Below the pieces are notes generated by a model. It was not told the DNA's origin. It saw only the letters and a program-made list of their open reading frames with translations, and did not search any database. From Wandonia haliotis (GTDB taxonomy: Bacteria; Bacteroidota; Bacteroidia; Flavobacteriales_D; Crocinitomicaceae), in assembly GCF_039523435.1 (NCBI RefSeq), contig NZ_BAAAFH010000022.1:62001-126000 (forward strand): DNA of 64,000 nucleotides, read 5' to 3'. Both the position numbers and the translations under genes were made by a program. Of this stretch, positions 35,592 to 44,040 are shown in pieces (within the stretch, counting starts at the first letter, position 1; every line of letters begins with the position of its first letter).

Positions 35592-35599
35592 TAACTTTG
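35592..35599 (+). promoter_or_regulatory. Promoter -7 element TAACTTTG of pyrG
   Basis: Exact TAnnTTTG match 32 bases before the pyrG start; no good -33 TTG seen. Confidence 0.5.
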
Positions 35600-35631
35600 C
35601 GCCCCGTAGTTACATTTTTAAAAAGACGATC

Positions 35632-37242
35632 ATGTCCAACTCAACAAAGTACGTTTTTGTAACCGGGGGTGTTACTTCTTCACTGGGAAAAGGAATTGTT
35701 TCCGCTTCATTAGCAAAACTTCTTCAGGCACGTGGATACACTGCCACCATTCAAAAGCTTGATCCATATATCAATATTGATCCGGGAACACTCAATCCAT
35801 ACGAACATGGAGAATGTTACGTGACTGATGACGGAGCTGAAACAGATCTTGACCTCGGACATTACGAACGTTTTCTAAACACGCCTACTTCTCAGGCAAA
35901 CAATGTAACTACCGGACGAATTTATCAATCTGTTATCGACAAAGAACGTCGTGGGGATTATTTAGGAAAAACTGTTCAGGTTATTCCTCATATAACAGAT
36001 GAAATCAAAGAGCGAATCCAAATCCTAGGAAAACAGGGAACTTATGATTTTGTTATCACTGAGATTGGAGGAACAATCGGTGATATTGAATCACTTCCTT
36101 ACGTAGAGGCTGTTCGTCAAATGATGTGGGAATTCCCGGACGATTGTTTAGTTGTTCATCTGACACTTGTGCCTTACCTGGCTGCCGCAGGAGAATTAAA
36201 AACAAAACCAACACAACATAGTGTTAAAGCTCTGTTAGAGCTAGGTGTTCAACCTGATATTTTGGTTTGCAGAACAGAACACCCACTTGATCTTACACTT
36301 CGTAAAAAGATTGCTAAATTCTGTAATGTTGCTACAAAAGCTGTTATTGAATCTATTGATGCGCCTTCTATTTATGACGTTCCGCTTTTGATGCAGGAAG
36401 AAGAGCTTGACAAGGTTGTTCTGGAAAAGCTTCACATGCCAACAAAACAGGCTCCTAATCTGGAATCATGGATATCCTTCCTTGAGCGATTGAAAAATCC
36501 TACACATGAAGTAACGATAGGGCTTGTTGGAAAATATGTAGAACTAAAAGACTCTTACAAATCAATTAATGAAGCCCTTATTCATGGAGGTGTAACTAAC
36601 TCAATCAAGGTTAATATCAATTGGATTCACTCTGAAAAACTGACCGATGAAAATATTATCGAGCAATTGAGTAATCTAGATGGTATTCTTGTTGCACCCG
36701 GATTTGGATCCAGAGGTATATCAGGAAAAATAAATGCTGTCCGGTATGCCCGGGAAAATAAAATACCTTTCCTGGGAATCTGTCTGGGAATGCAATGTGC
36801 TGTTATCGAGTTCGCACGAAATGTAATCGGACTTAAAGATGCGCATACCGTAGAAATAATGAGTGATACGCCTCATCCTGTTATTGACTTGATGGAAGAA
36901 CAAAAACATGTCGAAGATTTTGGCGGAACCATGCGTCTTGGCTCTTACAAATGTCACCTGAAATCAGAAAGCAAAATTCATCAGGCATACCAAACAGAGG
37001 TGATTGCGGAACGTCACCGTCACAGATATGAGTTTAACAATGCTTACCTCGATCAGTTTGAAAATTCAGGAATGATGGCGACAGGAAAAAACCCTGAAAC
37101 AGGATTAGTTGAAGTGGTTGAAATTCCAGAACATCCCTGGTTTGTCGGAGCGCAGTATCACCCAGAATATAAAAGCACTGTTGATAATCCACATCCTCTT
37201 TTCAAAGCATTTGTAAAGGCTTCACTGGAAAACAAAAAGTAG
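35632..37242 (+). CDS. pyrG: CTP synthase
   Basis: A 536-residue enzyme making CTP from UTP with glutamine. The N-terminal amidoligase domain begins FVTGGVTSSLGKGIVSASLA (P loop) and contains DPYINIDPGTLNPYEHGE. The C-terminal class I glutaminase has its nucleophile cysteine in FLGICLGMQCAV and the histidine-glutamate pair in YHPEYKS. Full family length, cytoplasmic, feeding nucleotide and phospholipid synthesis. Its terminator lies about 75 bases downstream. Confidence 0.97.
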   Translation: MSNSTKYVFVTGGVTSSLGKGIVSASLAKLLQARGYTATIQKLDPYINIDPGTLNPYEHGECYVTDDGAETDLDLGHYERFLNTPTSQANNVTTGRIYQSVIDKERRGDYLGKTVQVIPHITDEIKERIQILGKQGTYDFVITEIGGTIGDIESLPYVEAVRQMMWEFPDDCLVVHLTLVPYLAAAGELKTKPTQHSVKALLELGVQPDILVCRTEHPLDLTLRKKIAKFCNVATKAVIESIDAPSIYDVPLLMQEEELDKVVLEKLHMPTKQAPNLESWISFLERLKNPTHEVTIGLVGKYVELKDSYKSINEALIHGGVTNSIKVNINWIHSEKLTDENIIEQLSNLDGILVAPGFGSRGISGKINAVRYARENKIPFLGICLGMQCAVIEFARNVIGLKDAHTVEIMSDTPHPVIDLMEEQKHVEDFGGTMRLGSYKCHLKSESKIHQAYQTEVIAERHRHRYEFNNAYLDQFENSGMMATGKNPETGLVEVVEIPEHPWFVGAQYHPEYKSTVDNPHPLFKAFVKASLENKK

Positions 37243-37316
37243 TACAAATTGTATCGTCTTGTTTTCTGCCGGTATAGTTCCACAGATTTTCATTTATACT
37301 TACATAATTAAAATCA

Positions 37317-37342
37317 AAAGGGTTCTCTCACGAGAACCCTTT
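37317..37342 (+). terminator. Hairpin terminator of pyrG
   Basis: Perfect 11-bp stem AAAGGGTTCTC (37317-37327) / GAGAACCCTTT (37332-37342) with loop TCAC. The T tract is only three long. Confidence 0.7.
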
Positions 37343-37344
37343 CA

Positions 37345-37372
37345 ACAACTACTACAACTACTACAACTACTA
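37345..37372. repeat. Short tandem repeat, 9-base unit ACTACAACT
   Basis: The unit ACTACAACT occurs about three times in tandem directly behind the pyrG terminator. In one frame it reads as consecutive ACA/ACT threonine codons, but no start codon opens that frame. Confidence 0.7.
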
Positions 37373-37556
37373 TGAAATATTAAGCTTTTTGGAAAGCTTT
37401 AAACTACTACTGTTATTAAAACGCCTGACTTCTTCTTTTGTTTTATGCATACATAAAATTTTACACTTTTTAACATTTAACAAGCTGACAAAAGAAAATA
37501 ATCAAATGAATAGCAGGTTGTCCGCTAAAAATATCTGTATAGGAAAAATTATGTGC

Positions 37557-37564
37557 TATCTTTG
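37557..37564 (+). promoter_or_regulatory. Promoter -7 element TATCTTTG of yidC
   Basis: Exact TAnnTTTG match 27 bases before the yidC start; no -33 TTG at ideal distance. Confidence 0.5.
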
Positions 37565-37591
37565 CCCATCTAAAGACTAAGATAGTTCAAA

Positions 37592-39610
37592 ATGGACAAA
37601 AATACATTGATAGGGCTCGGGTTGATCGGAGCAATTTTAGTAACATTCTCCATCGTTAACCGCCCAAGTGAGGAAGACCTGAAAAAACAACAGGAAAATC
37701 AAAAGAGCAAACAAACAGAAAAAGTTGAGAGCACATCTCCGGAAGATGTATCAGAAGATCTTAATTTACCTGAAGGGTGGGTAGCAAAACGTGATGAAAA
37801 AAATGCTATCCTTCGTAATGCAGAAGGAGCTGTTATTATTGTTGACACGGTTCGCTCTATCGATTCTACATTCATAGTAGAAGAACCCGTAAAAAGCTCA
37901 ACAGCAGAAAAAAAATCTCCTCAAAAAGCATCTAATCAGAAGAAAACTACTTTCTCCGGGTTGTATATGCATGCACCAGGAGAAAAATTTGTACTTGAAA
38001 ACGACCTGATAAAAGCAGAAGTAAGCGAAAAAGGGGGACGTATCAGCGCTGTTTATCTAAAAGATTATAAAACCTATACTGATTTTGCTTCAAATAATGA
38101 AAATGCCTATTTACAGTTATTCGATGAAGAAAATAGTGTTACAGAACTAATCTTCACTTACAAAGGAGAGCAAATCAGAACGAAAGGGTTAGCATTCGAA
38201 GCTCTGAAGACAGAAAAGAATGTAATTACCATGCGTCTTTCTCCCGAATCAGGAAAATATATCGACTTCAATTATGAACTTGCTGAAAACTCTTACCATG
38301 TAGACTTCTCTATCAGCATGCATGGTTTTGGAGAAGACATTGACCCTGATCAAATACTTTTGAACTGGAGAACTGATTTGTTACGTACAGAAAAAGCGGC
38401 TTCGCAGGAACGAATGGTTTCTACCGTATTCTTTCACAATGAAAAAGGATATGATTATCTTTCCGAGTCTAGTCAGGATCATCTACAAACAGAAACACCT
38501 TCTGATTGGATTGCTTTCAAACAATCCTACTTCTCTTCAATACTGATTCCTGAAAAACCATTTGCTTCGGGAGCAAAACTTGGAATCACTCCTTATGACA
38601 AAACTTCCAGCAAAGAAGGTACCTATATCAAGAACTACACGGCTTTGGTAAATGCCGGAATTAGCAGTTCTGAAAATGGATCAATCAAGATGCAATGGTA
38701 CTTTGGTCCTAACGATTATACCATATTAAGCTCATATAATAGTAACCTGGAGGACATTATCAACCTCGGATGGGGAGTATTCAGATGGGTTAATATTTAT
38801 ATGATTCAGCCTATTTTCGTTTGGCTTACAGATATTGGTATTGGTGCCGGAATCGCTATTCTCTTATTAACAATCATTGTTAAACTTATTTTGGCTCCTG
38901 TTACCTGGAAAATGTATGTTTCTTCAGCGAAAATGAGAATCCTGCGTCCTCAAATTGATAAACTAACGGAGAAATACCCTAAGCAGGAAGATGCAATGAA
39001 GAAACAGATGGAAATGATGACGCTCTATAAAGAATCAGGGGCAAGTCCTTTATCGGGCTGTCTTCCAATGCTTTTACAGATGCCGATCCTATTTGCTGTT
39101 TTCCGTTTTTTCCCAAGTTCATTCGATTTGAGACAAAAAGGATTCCTATGGGCAGAAGATCTGTCATCTTATGATGCCATTGTTAGTTGGGACAAATATA
39201 TTCCTTTCCTTTCTGATATATATGGAAACCATATTTCACTATTTACTTTACTCATGTCTGTTACTACTTTGTTTTACACTCATTTTAATAGTAGTAACAT
39301 GCAACAACCTCAACAACCAGGTATGCCAAACATGAAGGTGATTATGTATATCTTCCCGGTTATGATGATTTTCTTCTTTAACAATTATTCATCCGGTTTG
39401 AGTTACTATTATTTCATATCTACTCTTACTTCTATTCTAATCATGCTTGCTATCAAACAATTCTTTGTAGATGAAGACAAATTAAAAGCCAAAATGGAAG
39501 CAAAACTTGCTAATAACGGCGATGGAACAAAGAAGAAAAAGTCTAAATTTCAGGAACGACTTGAAGCGATGCAAAAAGCACAACAAGAAAAAATGAATCA
39601 GAGAAAATAA
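37592..39610 (+). CDS. yidC: Membrane protein insertase YidC
   Basis: A 672-residue inner-membrane insertase (Oxa1/YidC/Alb3). An N-terminal helix (residues 5-22) is followed by a charged linker and the large periplasmic beta domain (about 110-380), then five helices in the 60KD_IMP domain beginning around WGVFRWVNIYMIQPIFVWL. The C-terminus is lysine-rich (KKKKSKFQERLEAMQKAQQE), suited to ribosome contact. It inserts membrane proteins alone or with SecYEG. A strong terminator follows. Confidence 0.96.
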   Translation: MDKNTLIGLGLIGAILVTFSIVNRPSEEDLKKQQENQKSKQTEKVESTSPEDVSEDLNLPEGWVAKRDEKNAILRNAEGAVIIVDTVRSIDSTFIVEEPVKSSTAEKKSPQKASNQKKTTFSGLYMHAPGEKFVLENDLIKAEVSEKGGRISAVYLKDYKTYTDFASNNENAYLQLFDEENSVTELIFTYKGEQIRTKGLAFEALKTEKNVITMRLSPESGKYIDFNYELAENSYHVDFSISMHGFGEDIDPDQILLNWRTDLLRTEKAASQERMVSTVFFHNEKGYDYLSESSQDHLQTETPSDWIAFKQSYFSSILIPEKPFASGAKLGITPYDKTSSKEGTYIKNYTALVNAGISSSENGSIKMQWYFGPNDYTILSSYNSNLEDIINLGWGVFRWVNIYMIQPIFVWLTDIGIGAGIAILLLTIIVKLILAPVTWKMYVSSAKMRILRPQIDKLTEKYPKQEDAMKKQMEMMTLYKESGASPLSGCLPMLLQMPILFAVFRFFPSSFDLRQKGFLWAEDLSSYDAIVSWDKYIPFLSDIYGNHISLFTLLMSVTTLFYTHFNSSNMQQPQQPGMPNMKVIMYIFPVMMIFFFNNYSSGLSYYYFISTLTSILIMLAIKQFFVDEDKLKAKMEAKLANNGDGTKKKKSKFQERLEAMQKAQQEKMNQRK

Positions 39611-39634
39611 TATTCCTGATATCGATATAATAAC

Positions 39635-39665
39635 AAAAGGTCAGAATTAGTTCTGACCTTTTTTG
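39635..39665 (+). terminator. Terminator of yidC
   Basis: Perfect 12-bp stem AAAAGGTCAGAA (39635-39646) / TTCTGACCTTTT (39651-39662), loop TTAG, T tract to 39664. Confidence 0.92.
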
Positions 39666-39728
39666 TTTTACTCTTTTTTGCTTCTTCTACAAATCAATTC
39701 ATAAACAAATATGAAAAATAAAAAACAT

Positions 39729-39751
39729 ATAATCGGATAAATTCCGATTAT
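39729..39751. promoter_or_regulatory. Operator-like palindrome, copy 1, upstream of abiEi
   Basis: ATAATCGGA-N5-TCCGATTAT with perfect 9-bp arms (39729-39737 and 39743-39751) and spacer TAAAT. The same 24 bases recur exactly 63 bp downstream. AbiEi antitoxins are known to repress their own operon by binding inverted repeats, so these are its likely operators. Confidence 0.75.
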
Positions 39752-39762
39752 TATGATTTAAA

Positions 39763-39768
39763 TTGACA
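39763..39768 (+). promoter_or_regulatory. Possible -35 element TTGACA of the abiE operon
   Basis: TTGACA lies between the two palindromes. I see no clean -10 or TAnnTTTG at proper distance; AT-rich TAATTG/TAAATAAT sequence follows and overlaps the second palindrome. Weak call. Confidence 0.3.
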
Positions 39769-39791
39769 TTAAAATGTAAAAATAATTGTAA

Positions 39792-39814
39792 ATAATCGGA
39801 TAAATTCCGATTAT
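39792..39814. promoter_or_regulatory. Operator-like palindrome, copy 2, upstream of abiEi
   Basis: Second exact copy of ATAATCGGA-N5-TCCGATTAT, ending 20 bases before the abiEi start. Start-to-start distance to copy 1 is 63 bp, close to six helical turns, so both face the same side of the DNA. Confidence 0.75.
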
Positions 39815-39834
39815 TGTAATTATAAATAACAACA

Positions 39835-40473
39835 ATGTCGTTCAGAAGAAAAATAAAAAAATACCAGGAAACTCCCATTAACCATCAAATGGTCATGGAA
39901 ATGCTCAGCGAGTATAACCGTCCCAACGATAAAATAAGTGAATTACTTAAAAGCGGAGAACTTCTTTCAATAAGAAGAGGTCTCTACATTCCTGGTTCTG
40001 AACTAGACTTACCCACTCCGGATCTTTTCCTTATTGCAAACCACTTAAGAGGTCCCAGCTACATATCAGTTGAATCAGCATTATCATACTGGGAGATGAT
40101 CCCAGAGAGAGTATACGAAACAAGTTCTGTCACTATAAAAACATCTAAAAACTACAGTACCCCCGTGGGACGATTCACTTATCAACATCTATCAGCTCCT
40201 TACTATTCTTTCGGAATAAAAAGTATTCGTTTAACTCCACAACAAACGATTATGATTGCCTCACAGGAAAAAGCTCTTTGTGACAAGATCATACTTACAC
40301 AAGGCGTTTTACTAAGAAGTATCCGACAAACAATGGATTTTCTTTTGGAAGACATGAGAATAGATGAAGATACACTCCAACAATTGAATACTTCAACAAT
40401 ACAATCATGGATAGACGATGCACCAAAAAAAAGTAGTTTACAAATGCTAGTTAAAACACTTGAAAGATTATGA
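39835..40473 (+). CDS. abiEi: AbiEi-type antitoxin / transcriptional repressor
   Basis: A 212-residue protein of the type IV toxin-antitoxin antitoxins. The N-terminal winged helix (about residues 15-55, with SELLKSGELLSIRRGLYIP) binds DNA, and the C-terminal part (PSYISVESALSYWEMIPERV onward) is the AbiEi domain that counters the toxin. In known AbiE systems this protein represses its operon by binding inverted repeats, and two identical palindromes lie just upstream. It overlaps the toxin gene by 4 bases (ATGA). Phage defence by abortive infection is the family's known role; here it is inferred. Confidence 0.9.
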   Translation: MSFRRKIKKYQETPINHQMVMEMLSEYNRPNDKISELLKSGELLSIRRGLYIPGSELDLPTPDLFLIANHLRGPSYISVESALSYWEMIPERVYETSSVTIKTSKNYSTPVGRFTYQHLSAPYYSFGIKSIRLTPQQTIMIASQEKALCDKIILTQGVLLRSIRQTMDFLLEDMRIDEDTLQQLNTSTIQSWIDDAPKKSSLQMLVKTLERL

Positions 40474-41348
40474 TAAAAGAATGGCTTGCTGAATATGCTC
40501 CAACCAACGAAGAAGAGACTCTTTCCGCATTACGTGAGATTATGCAGGAGATAGCTCTTGCCGGACTATCCAGAACAGATTTTTATAACAAAGCTGCATT
40601 TTACGGAGGAACAGCTTTACGAATCTTTTATGGGTTAGATCGCTTCTCTGAAGACATGGATTTCTCTTTACTAAAGCCCGACTCCCATTTTTCATTGGAA
40701 CCTTATTTTTTTGCCATTATTACAGAATTCGAAGCACTTGGCATGAAAGTAAGTATTCGGGAAAAGAATAAAAAGACAGCTACATTTGTAGAATCTGCTT
40801 TCCTAAAGTCAGAAACGATCTGGAAAGAGTTAATACTGGAAGACATTGTAAAACAAGCTGGGATAAGGTCAAATAAGTCCATCAAAATAAAAATTGAAGT
40901 AGACCGAAATCCTCCCCAAGACTTTGAAACAGAAGAAAAACTCTTACTACGCCCGTTTTCTTTCTATGTAAAATGCTTTACTCAACCCTGTTTATTTGCA
41001 GGGAAGATGCATGCTTTACTATTCCGAAAATGGAAAAATCGAGTAAAAGGCAGGGATTGGTACGATCTGGAATGGTATATCAAAAGAAATATACCTTTAG
41101 ATGTAAATCATTTTCTATCACGTGCAAAAGATTCCGGAGATTGGCATGAAGCCACTATTTCTACATCGCAAATCAAAGAGTTATTAAAAACAAAAATCCG
41201 GAATGTATCACTAGAAAGAGTGAAAGACGATGTCGTTCGTTTTATACAAGATGATACATCTATTGCTATCTGGGATGCAAATTACTTTTACGACCTTATT
41301 GATCATTTGAAGTTTACGAATGAAATCTCTTCAGAAAATAGGTTGTAA
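40470..41348 (+). CDS. abiEii: AbiEii nucleotidyltransferase toxin
   Basis: A 292-residue nucleotidyltransferase-fold toxin. Motif I is AAFYGGTALRIFYGLDRFSE with DMDFSLL (acidic residues 62-64) and the later motif is KMHALLFRKWKNRVKGRDWY followed by DLEWYI, matching AbiEii/AbiGii proteins. Family members transfer nucleotides, for example to tRNA acceptor ends, and stop growth when unopposed. It is coupled to abiEi by a 4-base overlap. The pair is placed between housekeeping genes with no integrase or repeats of a mobile element nearby. Confidence 0.92.
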   Translation: MIKEWLAEYAPTNEEETLSALREIMQEIALAGLSRTDFYNKAAFYGGTALRIFYGLDRFSEDMDFSLLKPDSHFSLEPYFFAIITEFEALGMKVSIREKNKKTATFVESAFLKSETIWKELILEDIVKQAGIRSNKSIKIKIEVDRNPPQDFETEEKLLLRPFSFYVKCFTQPCLFAGKMHALLFRKWKNRVKGRDWYDLEWYIKRNIPLDVNHFLSRAKDSGDWHEATISTSQIKELLKTKIRNVSLERVKDDVVRFIQDDTSIAIWDANYFYDLIDHLKFTNEISSENRL

Positions 41349-41352
41349 AAAA

Positions 41353-41374
41353 GAGCGGTTCTCTCGAACCGCTC
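41353..41374 (-). terminator. Terminator of the PorP/SprF operon
   Basis: Perfect 9-bp stem GAGCGGTTC (41353-41361) / GAACCGCTC (41366-41374). On the minus strand it is followed by six T, so it ends the sigma-anti-sigma-PorP transcript; it is only 4 bases from the convergent abiEii stop. Confidence 0.8.
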
Positions 41375-41411
41375 CAAAAACCAAACCAAAATAAGCAAGT
41401 GAGGTTTGTTA

Positions 41412-42371
41412 TTAAAAGGATGGGCAGGATAAAGTTTTAAACGTTGGTAGTTTCTTTTTACAATTTAAGTTTATTCCCATGGATACCTCGTGAGAACCAC
41501 CCGACTGATTTGTCAGTCGTGATACGGTTACATCATAGCTGTATCCTACTTTGAATGCTCCGGTGTTAATTCCGAAAACAAGGATAAATGCGTCACGATT
41601 TCTAAACCACGCTCCCGCAGTAAAGATTCCATACTTCACATACGTACCAATATTTAGCTCCATAAACCCTTGTTGATAACGGAAAAGTATGTTTGGAGAA
41701 ATAGAAGTCTGATTATTATACTTTGATTGTTTTCCCAATGGAATATCAGCACCTACGTGTCCTGTAAAACGCATAGGCATCGGGCTGTTTCCAATAATCA
41801 TTGATTCGTCTGGTCTGTTCAGGTGATGCGCCGCAAAACCGAAGTAGANNNNNNNNNNCGTGTATCCCACAATTCCGGCAGAAACATCAAAATAACCTTT
41901 GGAACCTCCGCGTCTTTCATCACCTGTCTGGTAAATAAATCCACGACGCGGATCAATCTGATCACCAAAAGTCAGTTTATTCCAATCCAGAAATTTTTGA
42001 CCATACGTAGCCTCTGCCCCAAAGAGAAGAGAGAATTTACGGTTAACCTTAAGATGATACGAATAAATAAGACTCAGACGCGTAGCATTGATTGTGTTTT
42101 GCCCCTGTTGATCGTGTGTTGCTAAAATCCCTATTCCCCCGCTAATTTTATCAAAATATTGGTCGTATGAAGCGCTGTAGGTGACAAAGTTACCCGAGAT
42201 AGCCGGCCATTGATTGCGATAATTAAGTGCAAAACGTGGGCATCCATGTGTTCCCGCTAAAGCAGGATTCAGATACAAAGGATTTGCATAGAATTGTGTG
42301 AATATGGGGTCTTGCGAATATCCGGAAATGGTTCCTGCACTAATAAATAATATGGCTAATAACTTCTTCAT
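41412..42371 (-). CDS. PorP/SprF family type IX secretion-associated outer-membrane protein
   Basis: A protein of about 319 residues with signal peptide MKKLLAILFISAGTISGYSQ. Landmarks are DPIFTQFYANPLYLNPALAG, NYRNQWPAI, FGFAAHHLNRPDES and the C-terminal GGSHEVSMGI, all standard for PorP/SprF barrels. Relatives work with T9SS, assisting SprB-like or type-B CTD proteins at the cell surface. Ten undetermined bases (41849-41858) fall just before YFGFAAHH; the reading frame agrees on both sides. It is the last gene of the ECF sigma operon, 13 bases after the anti-sigma-barrel gene. Confidence 0.9.
   Translation of the reverse strand: MKKLLAILFISAGTISGYSQDPIFTQFYANPLYLNPALAGTHGCPRFALNYRNQWPAISGNFVTYSASYDQYFDKISGGIGILATHDQQGQNTINATRLSLIYSYHLKVNRKFSLLFGAEATYGQKFLDWNKLTFGDQIDPRRGFIYQTGDERRGGSKGYFDVSAGIVGYTXXXXYFGFAAHHLNRPDESMIIGNSPMPMRFTGHVGADIPLGKQSKYNNQTSISPNILFRYQQGFMELNIGTYVKYGIFTAGAWFRNRDAFILVFGINTGAFKVGYSYDVTVSRLTNQSGGSHEVSMGINLNCKKKLPTFKTLSCPSF
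41849..41858. other. Ten undetermined bases (assembly gap)
   Basis: A run of ten N inside the PorP/SprF gene. Relatives have three or four residues between GYT and YFGF, so the gap may be close to true size, but neither the missing sequence nor frame continuity is proven. Confidence 0.95.
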
Positions 42372-42384
42372 TTTCTTTTTTAGT

Positions 42385-44040
42385 TTAGTACATTAGTTTT
42401 CGGCTGTTTTTATTTGGTTTCGAAGTAAATCGCAAACTAAGTTGGTGACTTAACATTCTTTTTCCTTTAAGTGAATTTTTTGAATAGTCTGCAAAATAAA
42501 CTAGACGAAAACGATCAAACGACAAACCAATAGATGCAACTGGATCAGCATTTGTTGAAATCGCTGCCCCAACAGTCATAAATCGATAGCGGTAATTCAT
42601 TCCTAACCACCCCTCATTTACATCACCGTAGTTTCTGTACAACAAATACGTCGACAGCGAAGTCTTTTTATTAAAAGACTCATAATCTGTTCCGGCAGTA
42701 GCTGTAAAATTCAACTTTGCTCTATTATCTCCCCCTGCTCCGGGATTAACATAAATCGGATTAGCATGTCGTAAGATATTATCTACATTCACTCCAACAT
42801 ATGCCCATTTTGTATTTAACAGGACTCCTAACCCCATATCCTTATAAAAGATACGTTCACCATTCGGCTTTTCTCCGTCAGGAAACAGGGTTGTTCTGTT
42901 ACCTCTTTCCCATTCTACTTCTGTTCCCGGTACAATTCTATCCGGATTCAGAGAACGGGTTCCCATTTTAAAACGAAGAGCTGGTTCCAATACAATGTTC
43001 TTACTCAATTTAAACTTTGGTGAATACGTAATTGCTCCTTCATAAGACTCAAACATTCCCGCCTCATAATTAGAGTAATTCATTTGCACACCTATACCAC
43101 CACCTAAACTGCTGGCATACGTATCAAACCCTGCTTGCATAGATACTGTCTGACCGGTTCTTCCGGGCCACTGAAGAATCGTATTGGAATAAACTCTGGT
43201 TGCTAATAAAGAACCTGTATGACCAAAGTTTATATCATTCGCAATGTTTCCCGGCAATAAGTAATTCGGGTCTCTTAAGTTAATAAGGCCAATTTCAGAA
43301 TGAATAATTCGTTTCACAGAACGGGAGAAATCCTTAAAAGCACCACCTTTGGATTTTGTATTTTCTTTTTCATGAACAGGAGTTTCTTCACCAGCATCCT
43401 TATTGACTACAATTTGAACGGGAGGTTCCTTCAAAGTTGCAGCTATCTGATCCGGCACTACATCAATTTCTAAAGCATTAATTATGACAGGCTCAGCAAC
43501 CGGAGCTGATGAGCCCGCATAATTATCAGATCGGCTAGTAGTAGCAGCCTCCATATTATTTGAACTCATCGAGTTATTTACTTCCGAAGTATTTTCAGCA
43601 TGCTCCACCAAAAGGTATTGCCCTCTACTATCTTGTTCCACTTCATTTGTTTCTTCCTCTTTTTGTTCTACAGAAACCAATGATAATCCAGAATCAGTTG
43701 AAAAGTAGGTGTCAGAAAGAGGAACGAAGTAATATTTAACATCAGACTTGAGATTATTAACATAGTATAATCCTGTTCCAAATGAAAGTAGTAGAATAAA
43801 AACAGCTGCCCACCTTGTAAATAAAGGCACTATTGCAACACGTCTTTTAAGTCGTTCGCTATTCTGATAAGTATCTACTCCGGAAGCTGCTCTTGCTCCT
43901 CCCCAGGCTTCCATGTCGGCATCATACTCAGGATGATCCATGAGAAATTGCTCAAGCATTTCTTCCTGCCCGGGATTAAGGTTTCCCTCAAAATAGTCAA
44001 ACAGCCATTGATCAATATTTGCCTTGTTCGGAGACATCAT
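42385..44040 (-). CDS. Anti-sigma-like protein fused to a PorP/SprF-like outer-membrane barrel
   Basis: A 551-residue protein. Residues 1-70 resemble Bacteroidota anti-sigma N-termini (WLFDYFEGNLNPGQEEMLEQ, FLMDHPEYDADMEAW), without zinc ligands. One inner-membrane helix follows (about 76-95, RWAAVFILLLSFGTGLYYV), then a low-complexity, acidic periplasmic stretch to about 245. From about 255 it resembles PorP/SprF: RDPNYLLPGN, ILQWPG, DTYASSLGGGIGV, strand pairs, and a closing LSHQLSLRF that parallels GGSHEVSMGI of its neighbour. It overlaps the sigma gene by 29 bases and precedes porP by 13. I infer a one-chain sensor joining the outer membrane to a cytoplasmic sigma factor. Confidence 0.75.
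   Translation of the reverse strand: MMSPNKANIDQWLFDYFEGNLNPGQEEMLEQFLMDHPEYDADMEAWGGARAASGVDTYQNSERLKRRVAIVPLFTRWAAVFILLLSFGTGLYYVNNLKSDVKYYFVPLSDTYFSTDSGLSLVSVEQKEEETNEVEQDSRGQYLLVEHAENTSEVNNSMSSNNMEAATTSRSDNYAGSSAPVAEPVIINALEIDVVPDQIAATLKEPPVQIVVNKDAGEETPVHEKENTKSKGGAFKDFSRSVKRIIHSEIGLINLRDPNYLLPGNIANDINFGHTGSLLATRVYSNTILQWPGRTGQTVSMQAGFDTYASSLGGGIGVQMNYSNYEAGMFESYEGAITYSPKFKLSKNIVLEPALRFKMGTRSLNPDRIVPGTEVEWERGNRTTLFPDGEKPNGERIFYKDMGLGVLLNTKWAYVGVNVDNILRHANPIYVNPGAGGDNRAKLNFTATAGTDYESFNKKTSLSTYLLYRNYGDVNEGWLGMNYRYRFMTVGAAISTNADPVASIGLSFDRFRLVYFADYSKNSLKGKRMLSHQLSLRFTSKPNKNSRKLMY

Larger units (their letters stand above)
37243..37591. other. 349-base intergenic region between pyrG and yidC
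   Basis: It holds the pyrG terminator (37317-37342), a 9-base tandem repeat (37345-37372), a small hairpin AAGCTTT/AAAGCTT at 37382-37388 and 37393-37399 with loop TTGG, and the yidC -7 element (37557-37564). Between about 37400 and 37550 I see nothing but AT-rich sequence without a convincing gene. Confidence 0.6.

Noticed and set aside
37345..37384. Threonine leader peptide
   Set aside because: The ACT/ACA frame has an in-frame stop upstream and no start codon before the repeats, and the downstream gene (yidC) is not threonine-related.
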